From NCBI GenBank assembly GCA_002862205.1, contig PKCN01000269.1:1-48888 (forward strand): a stretch of DNA of 48,888 nt, in the 5' to 3' direction. Below are positions 8,645 to 17,033 of this stretch, in pieces. Position numbers and translations under genes: made by a program. The notes under the pieces were generated by a model. That model saw nothing but the letters and a program-made list of their open reading frames with translations. It did not search any database and was not told the origin of the DNA. How positions within the stretch are numbered: the first letter of the stretch is position 1; every line of letters starts with the position of its first letter. The DNA comes from Planctomycetaceae bacterium (lineage in GTDB: Bacteria > Planctomycetota > Planctomycetia > Pirellulales > Pirellulaceae).

Positions 8645-9877
8645 CTACAAAGATGCCTGTAAAATGGTTGCCAGATCTTCTACCGTTGCAGTAGTGGGTG
8701 ACAGATCCAGCAGTCGCTGCAATGACATGGCAGCGGCAGCCAAATCGGGAATGTCCTCCGGTTTGCCGCCGACGGCGAGCAACCCCGTTGGCAAACCGAT
8801 CTGCTCACGAACGTTGATGACCCAATGGATAGCTGCCTGAGCCGCTTCTGGAGCTTGCATTTGCTCTGCCTTTTCAACGCCAAGAAAAGCAGCGACCTGT
8901 GCTAACCTCGCTTGGCGGGTATCAGACCAAAACTGCATCACGCCCGGCAGAACGATTCCGTTTCCAACCCCATGACTGCACTGATAGGTGGCTCCCAATG
9001 GATACTCCAACGCATGTGCCAACGAAACTCCACATGAAGAGAACGCCGCGCCGGCAAGAGTAGCAGCCAGAGCCATGCCACTACGAGCCGCAAGGTCATC
9101 GGGATCATCGATAACTCGTTTCAGATTTCGACCGATCAATCGAATCGCTTTTTCGGCATACATGTCGCCCAATGGATGACTGCCTTCGTAGGGCAAGCCA
9201 TGCTCAAGATCCTCGGAAAAGGAAAAGAAGTTTCGCACCAGATAGGCTTCGATCGCATGTGTCAACGCATCAATGCCGCTTTCGGCTGTCACGTGCGGGG
9301 GACAACTGATCGTCAACTGCGGATCAACAATAGCAACATCAGGGCGAATACGTTGGCTGAGAATCGCAGCCTTTTTGCCAGTGGCACTTTCCTTCAGGAT
9401 CGCCGAATGTGTCACCTCACTGCCAGTGCCAGCAGTGGTCGGAATACAGACCAGCTTGACAGCACGCTGAGGAGCCTGATCGAAACCAAACAGAGCACCG
9501 ACATCACCATCACCGCCAAAGGCAGCGGCCGCTGCCTTGGCGAGGTCCATGTTGCTGCCACCCCCAATCGCCACAAAAAGATCCGGCTGAAATTCGTTGG
9601 CGACATCCAATAACTGTTCCACGACCGACGTCGATGGTTCCACTTCTCCGTCACTGAAAACATGCATGGTATTGCCTGCATTTTGAATCGCTACTTCTGC
9701 CTGCGAGACAATACCGGCCTTTACCAAAGCTTGATCACTGACAATCAACACCCGCTTGGTTTGCTCTCGAAGCAATACCCCTGTCAGCGTCCCGATCGCA
9801 CCAGGGCCAAAGGTCAGTTGATTCCCTGAAAACAGGTTCCAGGTGGTTCGTTTCAGGCTCTCTGCAAGACTATTCAC
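8645..9877 (-). CDS. iron-containing alcohol dehydrogenase
   Basis: A 410-residue group III (Fe-dependent) alcohol dehydrogenase. It shows the NAD-binding GGGSNMD and TTAGTGSEVT motifs. The metal ligands are in GIDALTHAIEAY (Asp, His) and in LAHALEYPLG...CSHGVGNG (two His). An insertion around PYEGSHPLGDMYAEKA recalls the hydroxyacid-oxoacid transhydrogenase (ADHFE1) branch, so a hydroxy-acid substrate is plausible; maleylacetate reductase belongs to the same superfamily but is usually shorter. Translation starts at GTG, which overlaps the SDR stop (GTGA), so the two are translationally coupled. Confidence 0.85.
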   Translation of the reverse strand: MNSLAESLKRTTWNLFSGNQLTFGPGAIGTLTGVLLREQTKRVLIVSDQALVKAGIVSQAEVAIQNAGNTMHVFSDGEVEPSTSVVEQLLDVANEFQPDLFVAIGGGSNMDLAKAAAAAFGGDGDVGALFGFDQAPQRAVKLVCIPTTAGTGSEVTHSAILKESATGKKAAILSQRIRPDVAIVDPQLTISCPPHVTAESGIDALTHAIEAYLVRNFFSFSEDLEHGLPYEGSHPLGDMYAEKAIRLIGRNLKRVIDDPDDLAARSGMALAATLAGAAFSSCGVSLAHALEYPLGATYQCSHGVGNGIVLPGVMQFWSDTRQARLAQVAAFLGVEKAEQMQAPEAAQAAIHWVINVREQIGLPTGLLAVGGKPEDIPDLAAAAMSLQRLLDLSPTTATVEDLATILQASL

Positions 9878-10632
9878 ATCGTCCTCCCACCATCGACCAC
9901 CAGGATTTGACCCGTTGTCAAACTGGTGCCGGTGACCAAGTAATGAATCGCATCGACGACGTCGTCGGGTTTTGCCAGGCGCGGAATAGGAAACGTCGCG
10001 ACCCGACTTTCCATCTGTTGCTCAGTCATACCACGTCTCAACCAACCACTGTCAATCGGCCCGGGGCAAACAGCATTGACGCGTATTCCGGGTGCCAAGG
10101 CCCTCGCCAGCGACTTGGTCATCGTGTTCAAGGCCCCCTTACTTGCACAGTAGGCAACACAGGACCCCGCTCCGGAGATACCGGCCACGCTGGCAACATT
10201 GACAATCGCAGCATCCGCTTGCCGACTCAGCAGCGGAACACAGGCGCGAATCACAAAGAAAGGACCTTTGGTGTTGACGGCAAGAATCCGATCCCACACT
10301 TCCTCGGTCATCCCCTCAAGATCCTCATGCGGAACAAATTCCGTTGTTCCCGCGCAATTGACCACAGCATCCAGACGTCCGAATTCCAGATCAATTGCAG
10401 CAGCCATGCTACGCACCTCGGCATCCAGACTGACATCACATTTCATCAATAGTCCACGGGCAGCCTCTTCCATTACCAGCTGTTTCGTCTGCTCTGCATC
10501 ATGCTCGTCCGGACCAAGATAATTGATTACCACATCAAACCCTGATGCAGCAAAACGGCGAGCGCATTGACGCCCCACTCCGGTAGCGGCTCCGGTCACC
10601 AAAACCACAGGTCGTTCTGCTGATTGGCTCAT
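9874..10632 (-). CDS. short-chain dehydrogenase/reductase (FabG-like)
   Basis: A 252-residue classical SDR with the cofactor motif TGAATGVGRQ, the NAG-type motif (NCAGT), the catalytic Ser in NVASVAGISG and YCASK. The C-terminus (PDDVVDAIHYLVT..TTGQILVVDGG) is that of 3-oxoacyl-ACP reductase-like SDRs. It probably reduces or oxidises a 3-hydroxy/3-oxoacyl intermediate of the neighbouring thiolase pathway. The ATG at 10632 overlaps the thiolase stop by 4 nt (ATGA), so this start is preferred over a longer frame. Confidence 0.87.
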   Translation of the reverse strand: MSQSAERPVVLVTGAATGVGRQCARRFAASGFDVVINYLGPDEHDAEQTKQLVMEEAARGLLMKCDVSLDAEVRSMAAAIDLEFGRLDAVVNCAGTTEFVPHEDLEGMTEEVWDRILAVNTKGPFFVIRACVPLLSRQADAAIVNVASVAGISGAGSCVAYCASKGALNTMTKSLARALAPGIRVNAVCPGPIDSGWLRRGMTEQQMESRVATFPIPRLAKPDDVVDAIHYLVTGTSLTTGQILVVDGGRTM

Positions 10633-11834
10633 GCTTTTTCCAACAACATGGCAATGCCTTGACCTACGCCAACACACATGGTGCACAAGGCATAGCGTGA
10701 ATCGACTTCCTGCAGCTGTCGCGCTGCTGTCAACAGGAGCCTGGTTCCACTCATGCCCAACGGATGTCCAATGGCGATCGCTCCCCCATTACGATTGACA
10801 TGCTCCGCATCATCTGGCAGGCCCAACTCTCGCAAAACAGCGAGACTCTGCGAGGCAAATGCCTCATTGATTTCAATCACGCCAATCTCCGCAAGTTCGA
10901 CACCCAGTTTGCCCAACAGACGCTGGGTCGCCGGGACCGGCCCCATGCCCATGATGGTTGGCTCAAGCCCCACCACCGTTGTGCCAATCACCTTTGCCAT
11001 GGGTTTCATATCATACTTTGCCACTGCGTCATCGGAGGCCAGCAACAACATTGCCGCTCCATCATTGACACCTGATGAATTACCCGCGGTCAACGTACCA
11101 TCCTGCTTGACAAATGGCTTCAGTCGCTTCAGTGCATCAAGGGTGGTATTTGAGCGTGGATGTTCATCGTGGGAAACGACGATTGGATCCTTTCTGCGGA
11201 CAGGCACCTTGACCGGTGTGATTTCACCGTCAAAGAACCCCCTCTGCTGCGATTGATGGGTTCGCTGCTGACTACGGAAGGCGAATTGATCCTGATCGTC
11301 ACGGCTGACCTTGTAAAGTTCGGCCACATTTTCGCCAGTCTGTGGCATGGTTTCACATCCAAACCTTTCCTTCATCTGTGGATGAATGAACCGCCACCCC
11401 ATGGTGGTGTCCTGCAATGACTGATCGCGGCCAAAAGGCTGATCGGACTTGGGAACAACAAAGGGCGCTCGCGACATCGACTCAACACCGCCGGCAAGAC
11501 ACAGTTCGGCTTCACCTGACCGAATCGCGCGTGCCACGGATGCAACAGAATCCATCCCCGAAGCGCACAAGCGATTGACGGTCATGGCGGGAACATGATT
11601 GGGCAAGTCGGACATCAAACCCGCCATCCTTGCCACATTGCGATTATCTTCTCCCGCCTGATTCGTACACCCGACCAACAGATCATCCACGGCTTCCCAG
11701 TTCACCTGCGGTTGACGCTGGATCAAGGCGTCAATCACCCTGACCAGCAAATCGTCGGGACGGACGGTCGACAAAGCCCCCCCATAGCGGCCAATCGCAG
11801 TCCGGGTTCCGTCACAAATCCAGGCATTTCTCAT
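10629..11834 (-). CDS. pcaF: 3-oxoadipyl-CoA/acetyl-CoA thiolase
   Basis: A 401-residue thiolase of the PcaF/acetyl-CoA acetyltransferase type. The nucleophilic Cys90 lies in NRLCASGMDSV, GHPLGMSGTRL carries the active-site His, and the second Cys is in CTMCVGVGQG. NEAFASQS is also conserved. With the CoA-transferase genes directly upstream it fits the last step of the beta-ketoadipate pathway, splitting 3-oxoadipyl-CoA into acetyl-CoA and succinyl-CoA. Start and stop overlap both neighbours by ATGA. A generic 3-ketoacyl-CoA thiolase cannot be excluded. Confidence 0.85.
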   Translation of the reverse strand: MRNAWICDGTRTAIGRYGGALSTVRPDDLLVRVIDALIQRQPQVNWEAVDDLLVGCTNQAGEDNRNVARMAGLMSDLPNHVPAMTVNRLCASGMDSVASVARAIRSGEAELCLAGGVESMSRAPFVVPKSDQPFGRDQSLQDTTMGWRFIHPQMKERFGCETMPQTGENVAELYKVSRDDQDQFAFRSQQRTHQSQQRGFFDGEITPVKVPVRRKDPIVVSHDEHPRSNTTLDALKRLKPFVKQDGTLTAGNSSGVNDGAAMLLLASDDAVAKYDMKPMAKVIGTTVVGLEPTIMGMGPVPATQRLLGKLGVELAEIGVIEINEAFASQSLAVLRELGLPDDAEHVNRNGGAIAIGHPLGMSGTRLLLTAARQLQEVDSRYALCTMCVGVGQGIAMLLEKA

Positions 11835-12655
11835 GGTCTGGTCACCTCTGCTGTTGGATTGTTTCGGGTGAGAGACGTTTTGCCTGCCGCATCATTGCTG
11901 TGAGCCAACGCTGTTTGTCGTTCAAGTTCCCGCAGGGTTGATAACTCGAGGTCTGATGGGACTTGGGTTTGAGTCAAATCCTCGGCAAACCGGACGTCCC
12001 ATCCGGTCGCTTCTGCAACCGTCTGTCTGGTCACCCCCGGATGCAATTGCGTGACCACCAACTCACGCGTCTGGAACTCTGGACGCAGGACACACAAGTC
12101 AGTAATCACTGCGGTGGGGCCACCCGTTTTCAACCCGGCACGCTCGCGCGAGTCACCACCATCGAGGTAGCCCGCCGAGGTGATGAAATCAACTTTCTCG
12201 ACCAGTTTACGACGATCGTGATTGATAATGATTAGCGTCTCTTTCGCTTGTGCCGCAATCTCTGGCGCTCCTCCTGCACCCGGCAGACGCACTTTGGGTG
12301 ACTGATAATTGCCAATCACGGTCGAATTCAAATTGGCATACCGATCCACCTGCGCTGCACCTAGAAACCCAAGTTCTACGCGGCCACCCTGCAACCAGTA
12401 GGAAAAAATCTCTGACGTCGACACGACTGTGTCAGCTGTCAGCGCCAATTCACCATCACCGATCGACAACGGCAAAACAGATGGGCGTGTCCCAATCGTG
12501 CCACTCTCGTAAATCAGTACCGCTTGGGGAGCATGCGTCAACCTGGCGAGATTGGCAGCCTTGGAGGGGATTCCAATTCCGACAAAGCAAACGGTTCGTT
12601 CCTGCAACATTCGCGCTGCAACCACAGTCATGACCTCTGACGGTGTCGCTACCAT
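11831..12655 (-). CDS. catJ: 3-oxoadipate CoA-transferase subunit B (CatJ/GctB type)
   Basis: A ~274-residue CoA-transferase beta subunit. Residues such as CFVGIGIPSKAANLARLTHA, the active-site Glu in IYESGTIG, LPGAGGAPEIA and TSLHPGVT-like QLHPGVTRQTV match the CatJ/GctB family as I remember it. It pairs with the upstream subunit A to move CoA from succinyl-CoA onto 3-oxoadipate. I chose the ATG at 12655 because it has a strong AGAGGGG site and fits the family N-terminus. An ATG at 12727, overlapping the subunit A stop as ATGA, would add 24 residues that include a duplicated hexapeptide. Confidence 0.85.
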   Translation of the reverse strand: MVATPSEVMTVVAARMLQERTVCFVGIGIPSKAANLARLTHAPQAVLIYESGTIGTRPSVLPLSIGDGELALTADTVVSTSEIFSYWLQGGRVELGFLGAAQVDRYANLNSTVIGNYQSPKVRLPGAGGAPEIAAQAKETLIIINHDRRKLVEKVDFITSAGYLDGGDSRERAGLKTGGPTAVITDLCVLRPEFQTRELVVTQLHPGVTRQTVAEATGWDVRFAEDLTQTQVPSDLELSTLRELERQTALAHSNDAAGKTSLTRNNPTAEVTRP

Positions 12656-12669
12656 CGCATCACCCCTCT

Positions 12670-12705
12670 TTTCATCACTTGAAAAACTTTCATCACTTGG
12701 AAAAC
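12670..12705 (-). repeat. 18-bp tandem duplication
   Basis: tttcatcacttgaaaaac at 12670-12687 is followed directly by the same 18 bases with one substitution at 12688-12705. It sits between the subunit A stop and the strong ribosome site of subunit B, and may have lengthened a leader that is not translated in the preferred start model. Confidence 0.85.
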
Positions 12706-12723
12706 CAGACTGTTTCCTCGACA

Positions 12724-13551
12724 TCATGCACCACCCTTCACTGGCACAGTGTCCATCACATTCTCGCGCATCCAACGCTGAAAATTCTCTCGATCACGCG
12801 AGACCTCGTCCCAAGCCTGATAAAAGCTATTGTCACGATCATAGTAGCCGTGAGCATAAGACGGCGCGGCCCCACCGGGAACATGACAAACAGCGGTCAC
12901 CACCCATGCCGGTAAAACGCATGCATTTGCCGGCGCGTCCAAGTCGTCAACGATCTCCTCGACAGTCACGATCACCTTTCTGGCTGCCAATGCAATCTCC
13001 TTCTGAACACCAACGATTCCCCACAAATGAACATTGCCAGCACGATCAGCACGTTGGGCGTGAATGATGGCAACGTCAGGCCGAATCGCAGGAACAGCAG
13101 CAAGTCGTTCACCCGTGAATGGACAATCAATGAACTTGATATTGGGGTTGTATTGGGCAAGGTCTGAACCAAGAAAACCCCGCATCACCCCAAATGGCAA
13201 TCCCGCCGCAGCAGCCGTATAAGACACAGTCATCGCCGCGTGACTGCGTTCGTCGATTTCAATGGGATGCGGAAAGTGCTTTTCGACTGCATCGCGTAAA
13301 CGATGCAGCGAGCCCACGCCTGGATTCCCACCCCAAGAAAACACAAGACGCTTCGCGCAACCCATGCCGATCATCTGATCGAAGATCACATCCGGCGTCA
13401 TGCGAACCAACGTCAGATCGCGTTTTTCCTGTCGGATGATCTCGTGCCCTGCAGCAAACGGGATCAGATGGGTGAAACCTTCTAGAGCAACGCAATCGCC
13501 TTGATGCAAATGAGTCCGAATCGCATCGGACAAAGTCAACAGATTCGACAT
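12724..13551 (-). CDS. catI: 3-oxoadipate CoA-transferase subunit A (CatI/GctA type)
   Basis: A ~275-residue CoA-transferase alpha subunit. Near-continuous matches to CatI/GctA-type proteins include VALEGFTHLIPFAAGHEIIR, SWGGNPGVGSLHRLRDAVEK, FIDCPFTGERLAAVPAIRPD, HAQRADRAGNVHLWG and CHVPGGAAPSYAHGYYDRDN. These point specifically to the 3-oxoadipate:succinyl-CoA transferase subgroup rather than the SCOT-like PcaIJ. I chose the ATG at 13551; the frame continues open to 13665 but that stretch holds the inverted repeat region and looks non-coding. It is the first gene of the tightly overlapped set that runs down to the Fe-ADH. Confidence 0.88.
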   Translation of the reverse strand: MSNLLTLSDAIRTHLHQGDCVALEGFTHLIPFAAGHEIIRQEKRDLTLVRMTPDVIFDQMIGMGCAKRLVFSWGGNPGVGSLHRLRDAVEKHFPHPIEIDERSHAAMTVSYTAAAAGLPFGVMRGFLGSDLAQYNPNIKFIDCPFTGERLAAVPAIRPDVAIIHAQRADRAGNVHLWGIVGVQKEIALAARKVIVTVEEIVDDLDAPANACVLPAWVVTAVCHVPGGAAPSYAHGYYDRDNSFYQAWDEVSRDRENFQRWMRENVMDTVPVKGGA

Positions 13552-13628
13552 GGTGCATACTGGGGGGGACGAGTGACAGACGGCCGCCACCGTGAGAGCC
13601 GAACCTTCAGGTGGCAATCGTAACGGCC

Positions 13629-13663
13629 GTGCGATAAACGTGCAAACTGTTCGTTTATCGCAC
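13629..13663. promoter_or_regulatory. perfect 12-bp inverted repeat, probable operator of the CoA-transferase operon
   Basis: GTGCGATAAACG at 13629-13640 and its exact reverse complement at 13652-13663 are separated by 11 bases, about 78 bp upstream of the subunit A start. No T-run follows on either strand, so it is unlikely to be an intrinsic terminator. The outer 15 bases of the right arm read, on the minus strand, GTGCGATAAACGAAC. From memory this differs at two positions from the reverse complement of the 15-bp box bound by the IclR-family regulator PcaR. That fits control of a beta-ketoadipate-type operon. No regulator gene lies nearby. Confidence 0.6.
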
Positions 13664-13750
13664 AAACGCAGCCGTGCGGAAACAGCGACTCCTCACCATG
13701 CCCGTGGAGAACCCCACCGCAGCTCGTGACGAGTGCCCAGATCAGCCAGC

Positions 13751-14299
13751 TCAGATTTTTCCGTCGAGTCCCATCTGATAATACTTGTGGGTAATCGATT
13801 CCTGATTTTCCAACAACCAGTCAATCGATGGCTCGCAAGCCATGGCTTTGTGAATCGCCTGGGCCATGGCCTTGCGATGAATGTCAAAGAGAGCCTTGTG
13901 ATCGAGGTTATCATCATCGATCACACCGGGGTTGAGCCAAACGCTACAAATGATCCCCAAGTCATTGGCCTTTTCTTTCGGCAAATCTCCCGCCCGAACT
14001 GCATCCAGCACTCCGTTGGCGATTGCGGCTTGCACCGTCCCCATCAGGATATTGGTATAGCGGCTGTTCTTGACCGTCACTTTACTTACGCAAAGCGTTA
14101 CCGGCCTTACTTGGATATCTGTATTCAGAATGGCGAATACCTTGGAATGGCCCATCGACTGATCACCAGTCAACGTGGCAAGCGCGGTACCCACAGGCCC
14201 ATCCAGCTCACCAATCACGACCTCAGGCTCTGCCGCTGTGAAAGGTGGACCACCAGCAACAAGTGCTTCACCGGTTCGGAGAACGATACGATCGGACAT
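13751..14299 (-). CDS. formaldehyde-activating enzyme (Fae) family protein lacking the usual active-site His
   Basis: A 182-residue Fae-family protein. Fae condenses formaldehyde with tetrahydromethanopterin in methylotrophs, archaea and some planctomycetes. Matching segments are TGEALVAGGP, GPVGTALAT, the KVTVKN block, GTVQAAIANGVLDAV and a helix near the C-terminus (HRKAMAQAIHKAM). Where canonical Fae has an AHIDL motif with the catalytic His, this protein reads AAEPEV (residues 22-27). It may therefore bind pterin or formaldehyde differently, or be a non-catalytic paralogue. The ATG has a perfect AGGAG site 7 nt upstream. It precedes the CoA-transferase genes by 199 bp. Confidence 0.8.
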   Translation of the reverse strand: MSDRIVLRTGEALVAGGPPFTAAEPEVVIGELDGPVGTALATLTGDQSMGHSKVFAILNTDIQVRPVTLCVSKVTVKNSRYTNILMGTVQAAIANGVLDAVRAGDLPKEKANDLGIICSVWLNPGVIDDDNLDHKALFDIHRKAMAQAIHKAMACEPSIDWLLENQESITHKYYQMGLDGKI

Positions 14300-14986
14300 G
14301 GAATGACTCCTGAGTCAGTAACAGTTTGGGTTGAATTGCGAACGAGTTGACGTTCGGTAGAGCGGGATAACGTACAAAGCGTCAATCTGCATTTCAACTG
14401 CCAGATGAATCACATCGTTGGTCGTATCACGTCGCATGACGATGACTCTGACAGCGGACTTCGCAACTGGCAGCCAGAATCCTCAACCACATCCCGCCGC
14501 ATGGATTGCCGAGAGGATATTGCAAAAGCGGGTACTTCCCCTCAATGTTGTTTCGGCAGGGGGCTGTTTCGTCAGGGGGCTGACTTGACCTGAACGACAC
14601 CTCACTGGCCAGCCGAGTCGCTGCAAATGAAATTCGGCAGCGGATTCTGCACTTTGCGCGTTAAACCAGACAAAAGCACGCATCTTGGGACGATGGGGAT
14701 GAGAGCCTCGCCGGTGGCAGGCTCGATGGGACGCAGCAGCCATCGGTACAGTGAGCGAGTCTGAAAGCAACCGAAGCGAGCATGTCCTTATCGAAAGAAC
14801 CTGCCCTGTTTGCCGGAAAACCGCGCTCTTCCGGTCAGGAATCGCACCATCCTGTTAGAATTTGGGACTTAGCTCTTGTTCACGAGCGACCACTTCGATT
14901 CAAGGATCGTTGTAAGCGCAGCATTCGACGGAATTTTTTGACAACCGCCAAAAAAGAAATACGGCAGGACGGGAAAGAAGAACTCA
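14300..14986. other. 687-bp divergent intergenic region between fae-like and moxR-like genes
   Basis: It should hold promoters for both directions. A TGTTAGAAT extended -10 element lies at 14853-14861 for the rightward operon. A compact hairpin (GAGCCT at 14703-14708 with GCC at 14710-14712, pairing with GGCAGGCTC at 14716-14724) has no T-run. Short open frames exist but have no convincing start, ribosome site or family match. Confidence 0.6.
14853..14861 (+). promoter_or_regulatory. candidate extended -10 promoter of the MoxR operon
   Basis: TGTTAGAAT fits an extended -10 (TGn plus TAGAAT) about 125 bp upstream of the MoxR start. No good -35 hexamer is visible at 17 bp. Similar TGTTA-type elements precede other genes in the window. 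Confidence 0.35.
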
Positions 14987-16105
14987 ATGATGGACGAATC
15001 AAACCCAGAAACGCCGCTCGATGGTGAATTGGTGTCGGCAGCGAGTCAGCAAGGGCAACCCATCACGGAAATCCCCCCGCGTGAACGCATTGAAGTGACC
15101 GCCAGCAATGCGGCCCAAATCATTGCAAGCCTGCCTGCGAAGGTTGGTGCCATCAAGGCCGAGGTTGGCAAATGCGTGATCGGTCAGCAGGAGAATACAG
15201 AGGCGATTCTGTATGCACTTTTTTCATACGGGCACTGCTTGCTGGAAGGAGTTCCCGGTTTGGGAAAAACGTTGCTCGTAGGTGCTGTCTCGCGTGTCCT
15301 GCACCTTGAGTTCAAACGCATCCAGTTCACCCCAGATTTGATGCCCCCTGACATCACGGGAACAGACATTCTGCAGGAAGAAGAATCCGGGCATCGCGAA
15401 TTTCAATTTGTGCGAGGTCCGATTTACACCCAGATTCTGTTGGCGGACGAAATCAATCGTACTCCCCCCAAAACACAAGCAGCGTTGCTCGAAGCGATGC
15501 AGGAAAGAACCGTTACCGTGTCGGGACGCACCGACCAGTTGCCTGAACCGTTTCTGGTGTTGGCCACCCAGAATCCCATCGAGCAGGAGGGAACCTATCC
15601 GTTGCCAGAAGCCCAGCTCGACAGGTTCCTGTTCCAATTGCAACTGGGCTACCCGACACATGACCAGGAGACGCAGATCGTTGCCGGTCACTCCTTTACA
15701 CCGCTTGACGGTTTGACCCCGCAACTGGCGTGGCATGAAGTGATGGCGTATCGCGATGCGATCTCACATATTCCGGCTGCCGCCAATGTGATTGACTATG
15801 CAACACGTCTTGTCCGGGCAACACGTCCCGGAACGAGCGATATCGCACCCGGAATAGCGAATTGGATTCGTTGGGGTGCGAGTCCTCGAGCAAGTCAGAA
15901 TCTGATTCTTGCAGGTCGCGCACGGGCAGCCTGCACAGGACGCTTCAATGTAGCCTGCGAGGACATTGCAGCCGTGGCCCCAATGGTCCTGAGACATCGT
16001 ATCATTCGCAGTTTCCAAGCCGATGCCGAACAGAAAACAACGGATGACATCATCGAACAACTGATTGCAGAAACGCCGCAAAATGCTCCCAAGTCAAAGA
16101 GATAG
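14987..16105 (+). CDS. MoxR-family AAA+ ATPase
   Basis: A 372-residue AAA+ ATPase with Walker A GVPGLGKT (residues 88-95), Walker B ILLADEINR (150-158), the sensor region LATQNPIEQEGTYPLPEAQL and an Arg-finger-like DRFLF stretch. MoxR ATPases act as chaperone-like factors that load metals or assemble protein complexes with partner vWA proteins. It opens a six-gene plus-strand operon, with only 5 bp to the DUF58 gene. It has an N-terminal extension of ~45 residues before the core. An AAAGAAG stretch sits just upstream; the adjacent second ATG is an equally possible start. Confidence 0.93.
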   Translation: MMDESNPETPLDGELVSAASQQGQPITEIPPRERIEVTASNAAQIIASLPAKVGAIKAEVGKCVIGQQENTEAILYALFSYGHCLLEGVPGLGKTLLVGAVSRVLHLEFKRIQFTPDLMPPDITGTDILQEEESGHREFQFVRGPIYTQILLADEINRTPPKTQAALLEAMQERTVTVSGRTDQLPEPFLVLATQNPIEQEGTYPLPEAQLDRFLFQLQLGYPTHDQETQIVAGHSFTPLDGLTPQLAWHEVMAYRDAISHIPAAANVIDYATRLVRATRPGTSDIAPGIANWIRWGASPRASQNLILAGRARAACTGRFNVACEDIAAVAPMVLRHRIIRSFQADAEQKTTDDIIEQLIAETPQNAPKSKR

Positions 16106-16110
16106 CCCGA

Positions 16111-17031
16111 ATGGCGGTTATTGAGAACGATCGACTGATTGAACGATTTGACCCCAAGGTCATGTCGTTACTTCACACCCTGGATTTGAAGGCCCGTTAT
16201 CTGGTGGAGGGTTTTCTGGATGGGATGCACCGCAGTCCATTCCACGGGATCAGTGTCGAATTCAGTGAATACCGTGATTACCAACCCGGCGATGACCTCC
16301 GCCACTTGGATTGGCAACTCTACGCCCGCAGCAATCGGCTCTGCATCAAGAAATACACACAGGAAACCAATGTTCGTGTCTATGTGGTGATCGACACCAG
16401 CGGGTCAATGAGATATCGCGGCAGTGAAGCATGGGGCTCGAAACTGGAAGTATCCAAGACGCTTGCGGTCGCTTTGACTTCGATGATGTTACGGCAGAAT
16501 GATGCAGTTGGTTTGCTGACACATCAGGAGCCGTGTGAGGCAGCAACATTCATTCGCCCCTCTCAAAAGCAAAGTCAGTTCAACACGATCCTCCAGCAAC
16601 TTCAGGGGATGTCGGCTGCGGGCAGTCCACGCCTGACTGATTTACTGCAACACATGATTCGCTTGATCCATCGCCGCAGCATTGTGTTGTTCTTCTCCGA
16701 TTTGCAGGAAGAATCCGACGGCATCACGAAAGCATTTCAACAACTCAAATTTTTGGGCCACGAGTGCATGATTTTCCAGGTGTTGGATCGCGATGAATTG
16801 GAATTTCCATTTTCAGAACCGGCTGTGTTCCGGGACCTTGAAAATGGCGATCGCCGAATGATAGATCCCACCGGTGCACGCGCCCGTTACCTGGAACGCT
16901 TCGAGGCTTTCATGGATGAGTATCGTGATCTTTTTCATTCCCTTGAAATGCCGCATTGTGTAGTGAGGACCGATACGGAACCATGGGAACCGTTGACCCT
17001 TTTCCTTAAAGAACGCCGGCGGTTGATGTAG
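16111..17031 (+). CDS. DUF58 domain protein (vWA-like partner of MoxR)
   Basis: A 306-residue cytoplasmic protein with the DUF58 signature (EFSEYRDYQPGDDLRHLDW, residues 50-68), followed by a vWA-type metal site VIDTSGSM (93-100). The C-terminal part (VLFFSDLQEE, FQVLDRDELEFPF, ALFL-type LTLFLKERRR) is that of the MoxR-linked DUF58 class without membrane helices. It probably works as the substrate or adaptor of the MoxR ATPase. It is 5 bp after moxR and 2 bp before the next gene. Confidence 0.93.
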   Translation: MAVIENDRLIERFDPKVMSLLHTLDLKARYLVEGFLDGMHRSPFHGISVEFSEYRDYQPGDDLRHLDWQLYARSNRLCIKKYTQETNVRVYVVIDTSGSMRYRGSEAWGSKLEVSKTLAVALTSMMLRQNDAVGLLTHQEPCEAATFIRPSQKQSQFNTILQQLQGMSAAGSPRLTDLLQHMIRLIHRRSIVLFFSDLQEESDGITKAFQQLKFLGHECMIFQVLDRDELEFPFSEPAVFRDLENGDRRMIDPTGARARYLERFEAFMDEYRDLFHSLEMPHCVVRTDTEPWEPLTLFLKERRRLM

Positions 17032-17033
17032 GC

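Noticed and set aside
8645-9877. Maleylacetate reductase for the Fe-ADH
   Set aside because: It would suit the 3-oxoadipate genes, but the protein is longer than usual for that enzyme and has an ADHFE1-like insertion; left as an alternative only.
14703-14724. Hairpin near GCCGGTGGC considered as a cobalamin riboswitch element
   Set aside because: Only a local stem is present; the conserved B12-box and other paired regions were not found.
14483-14770. Minus-strand frame with a stretch faintly like PhnB/VOC proteins (FVWFNAQSAESAAEF)
   Set aside because: The resemblance covers only ~20 residues, with no good start or ribosome site; chance cannot be excluded.
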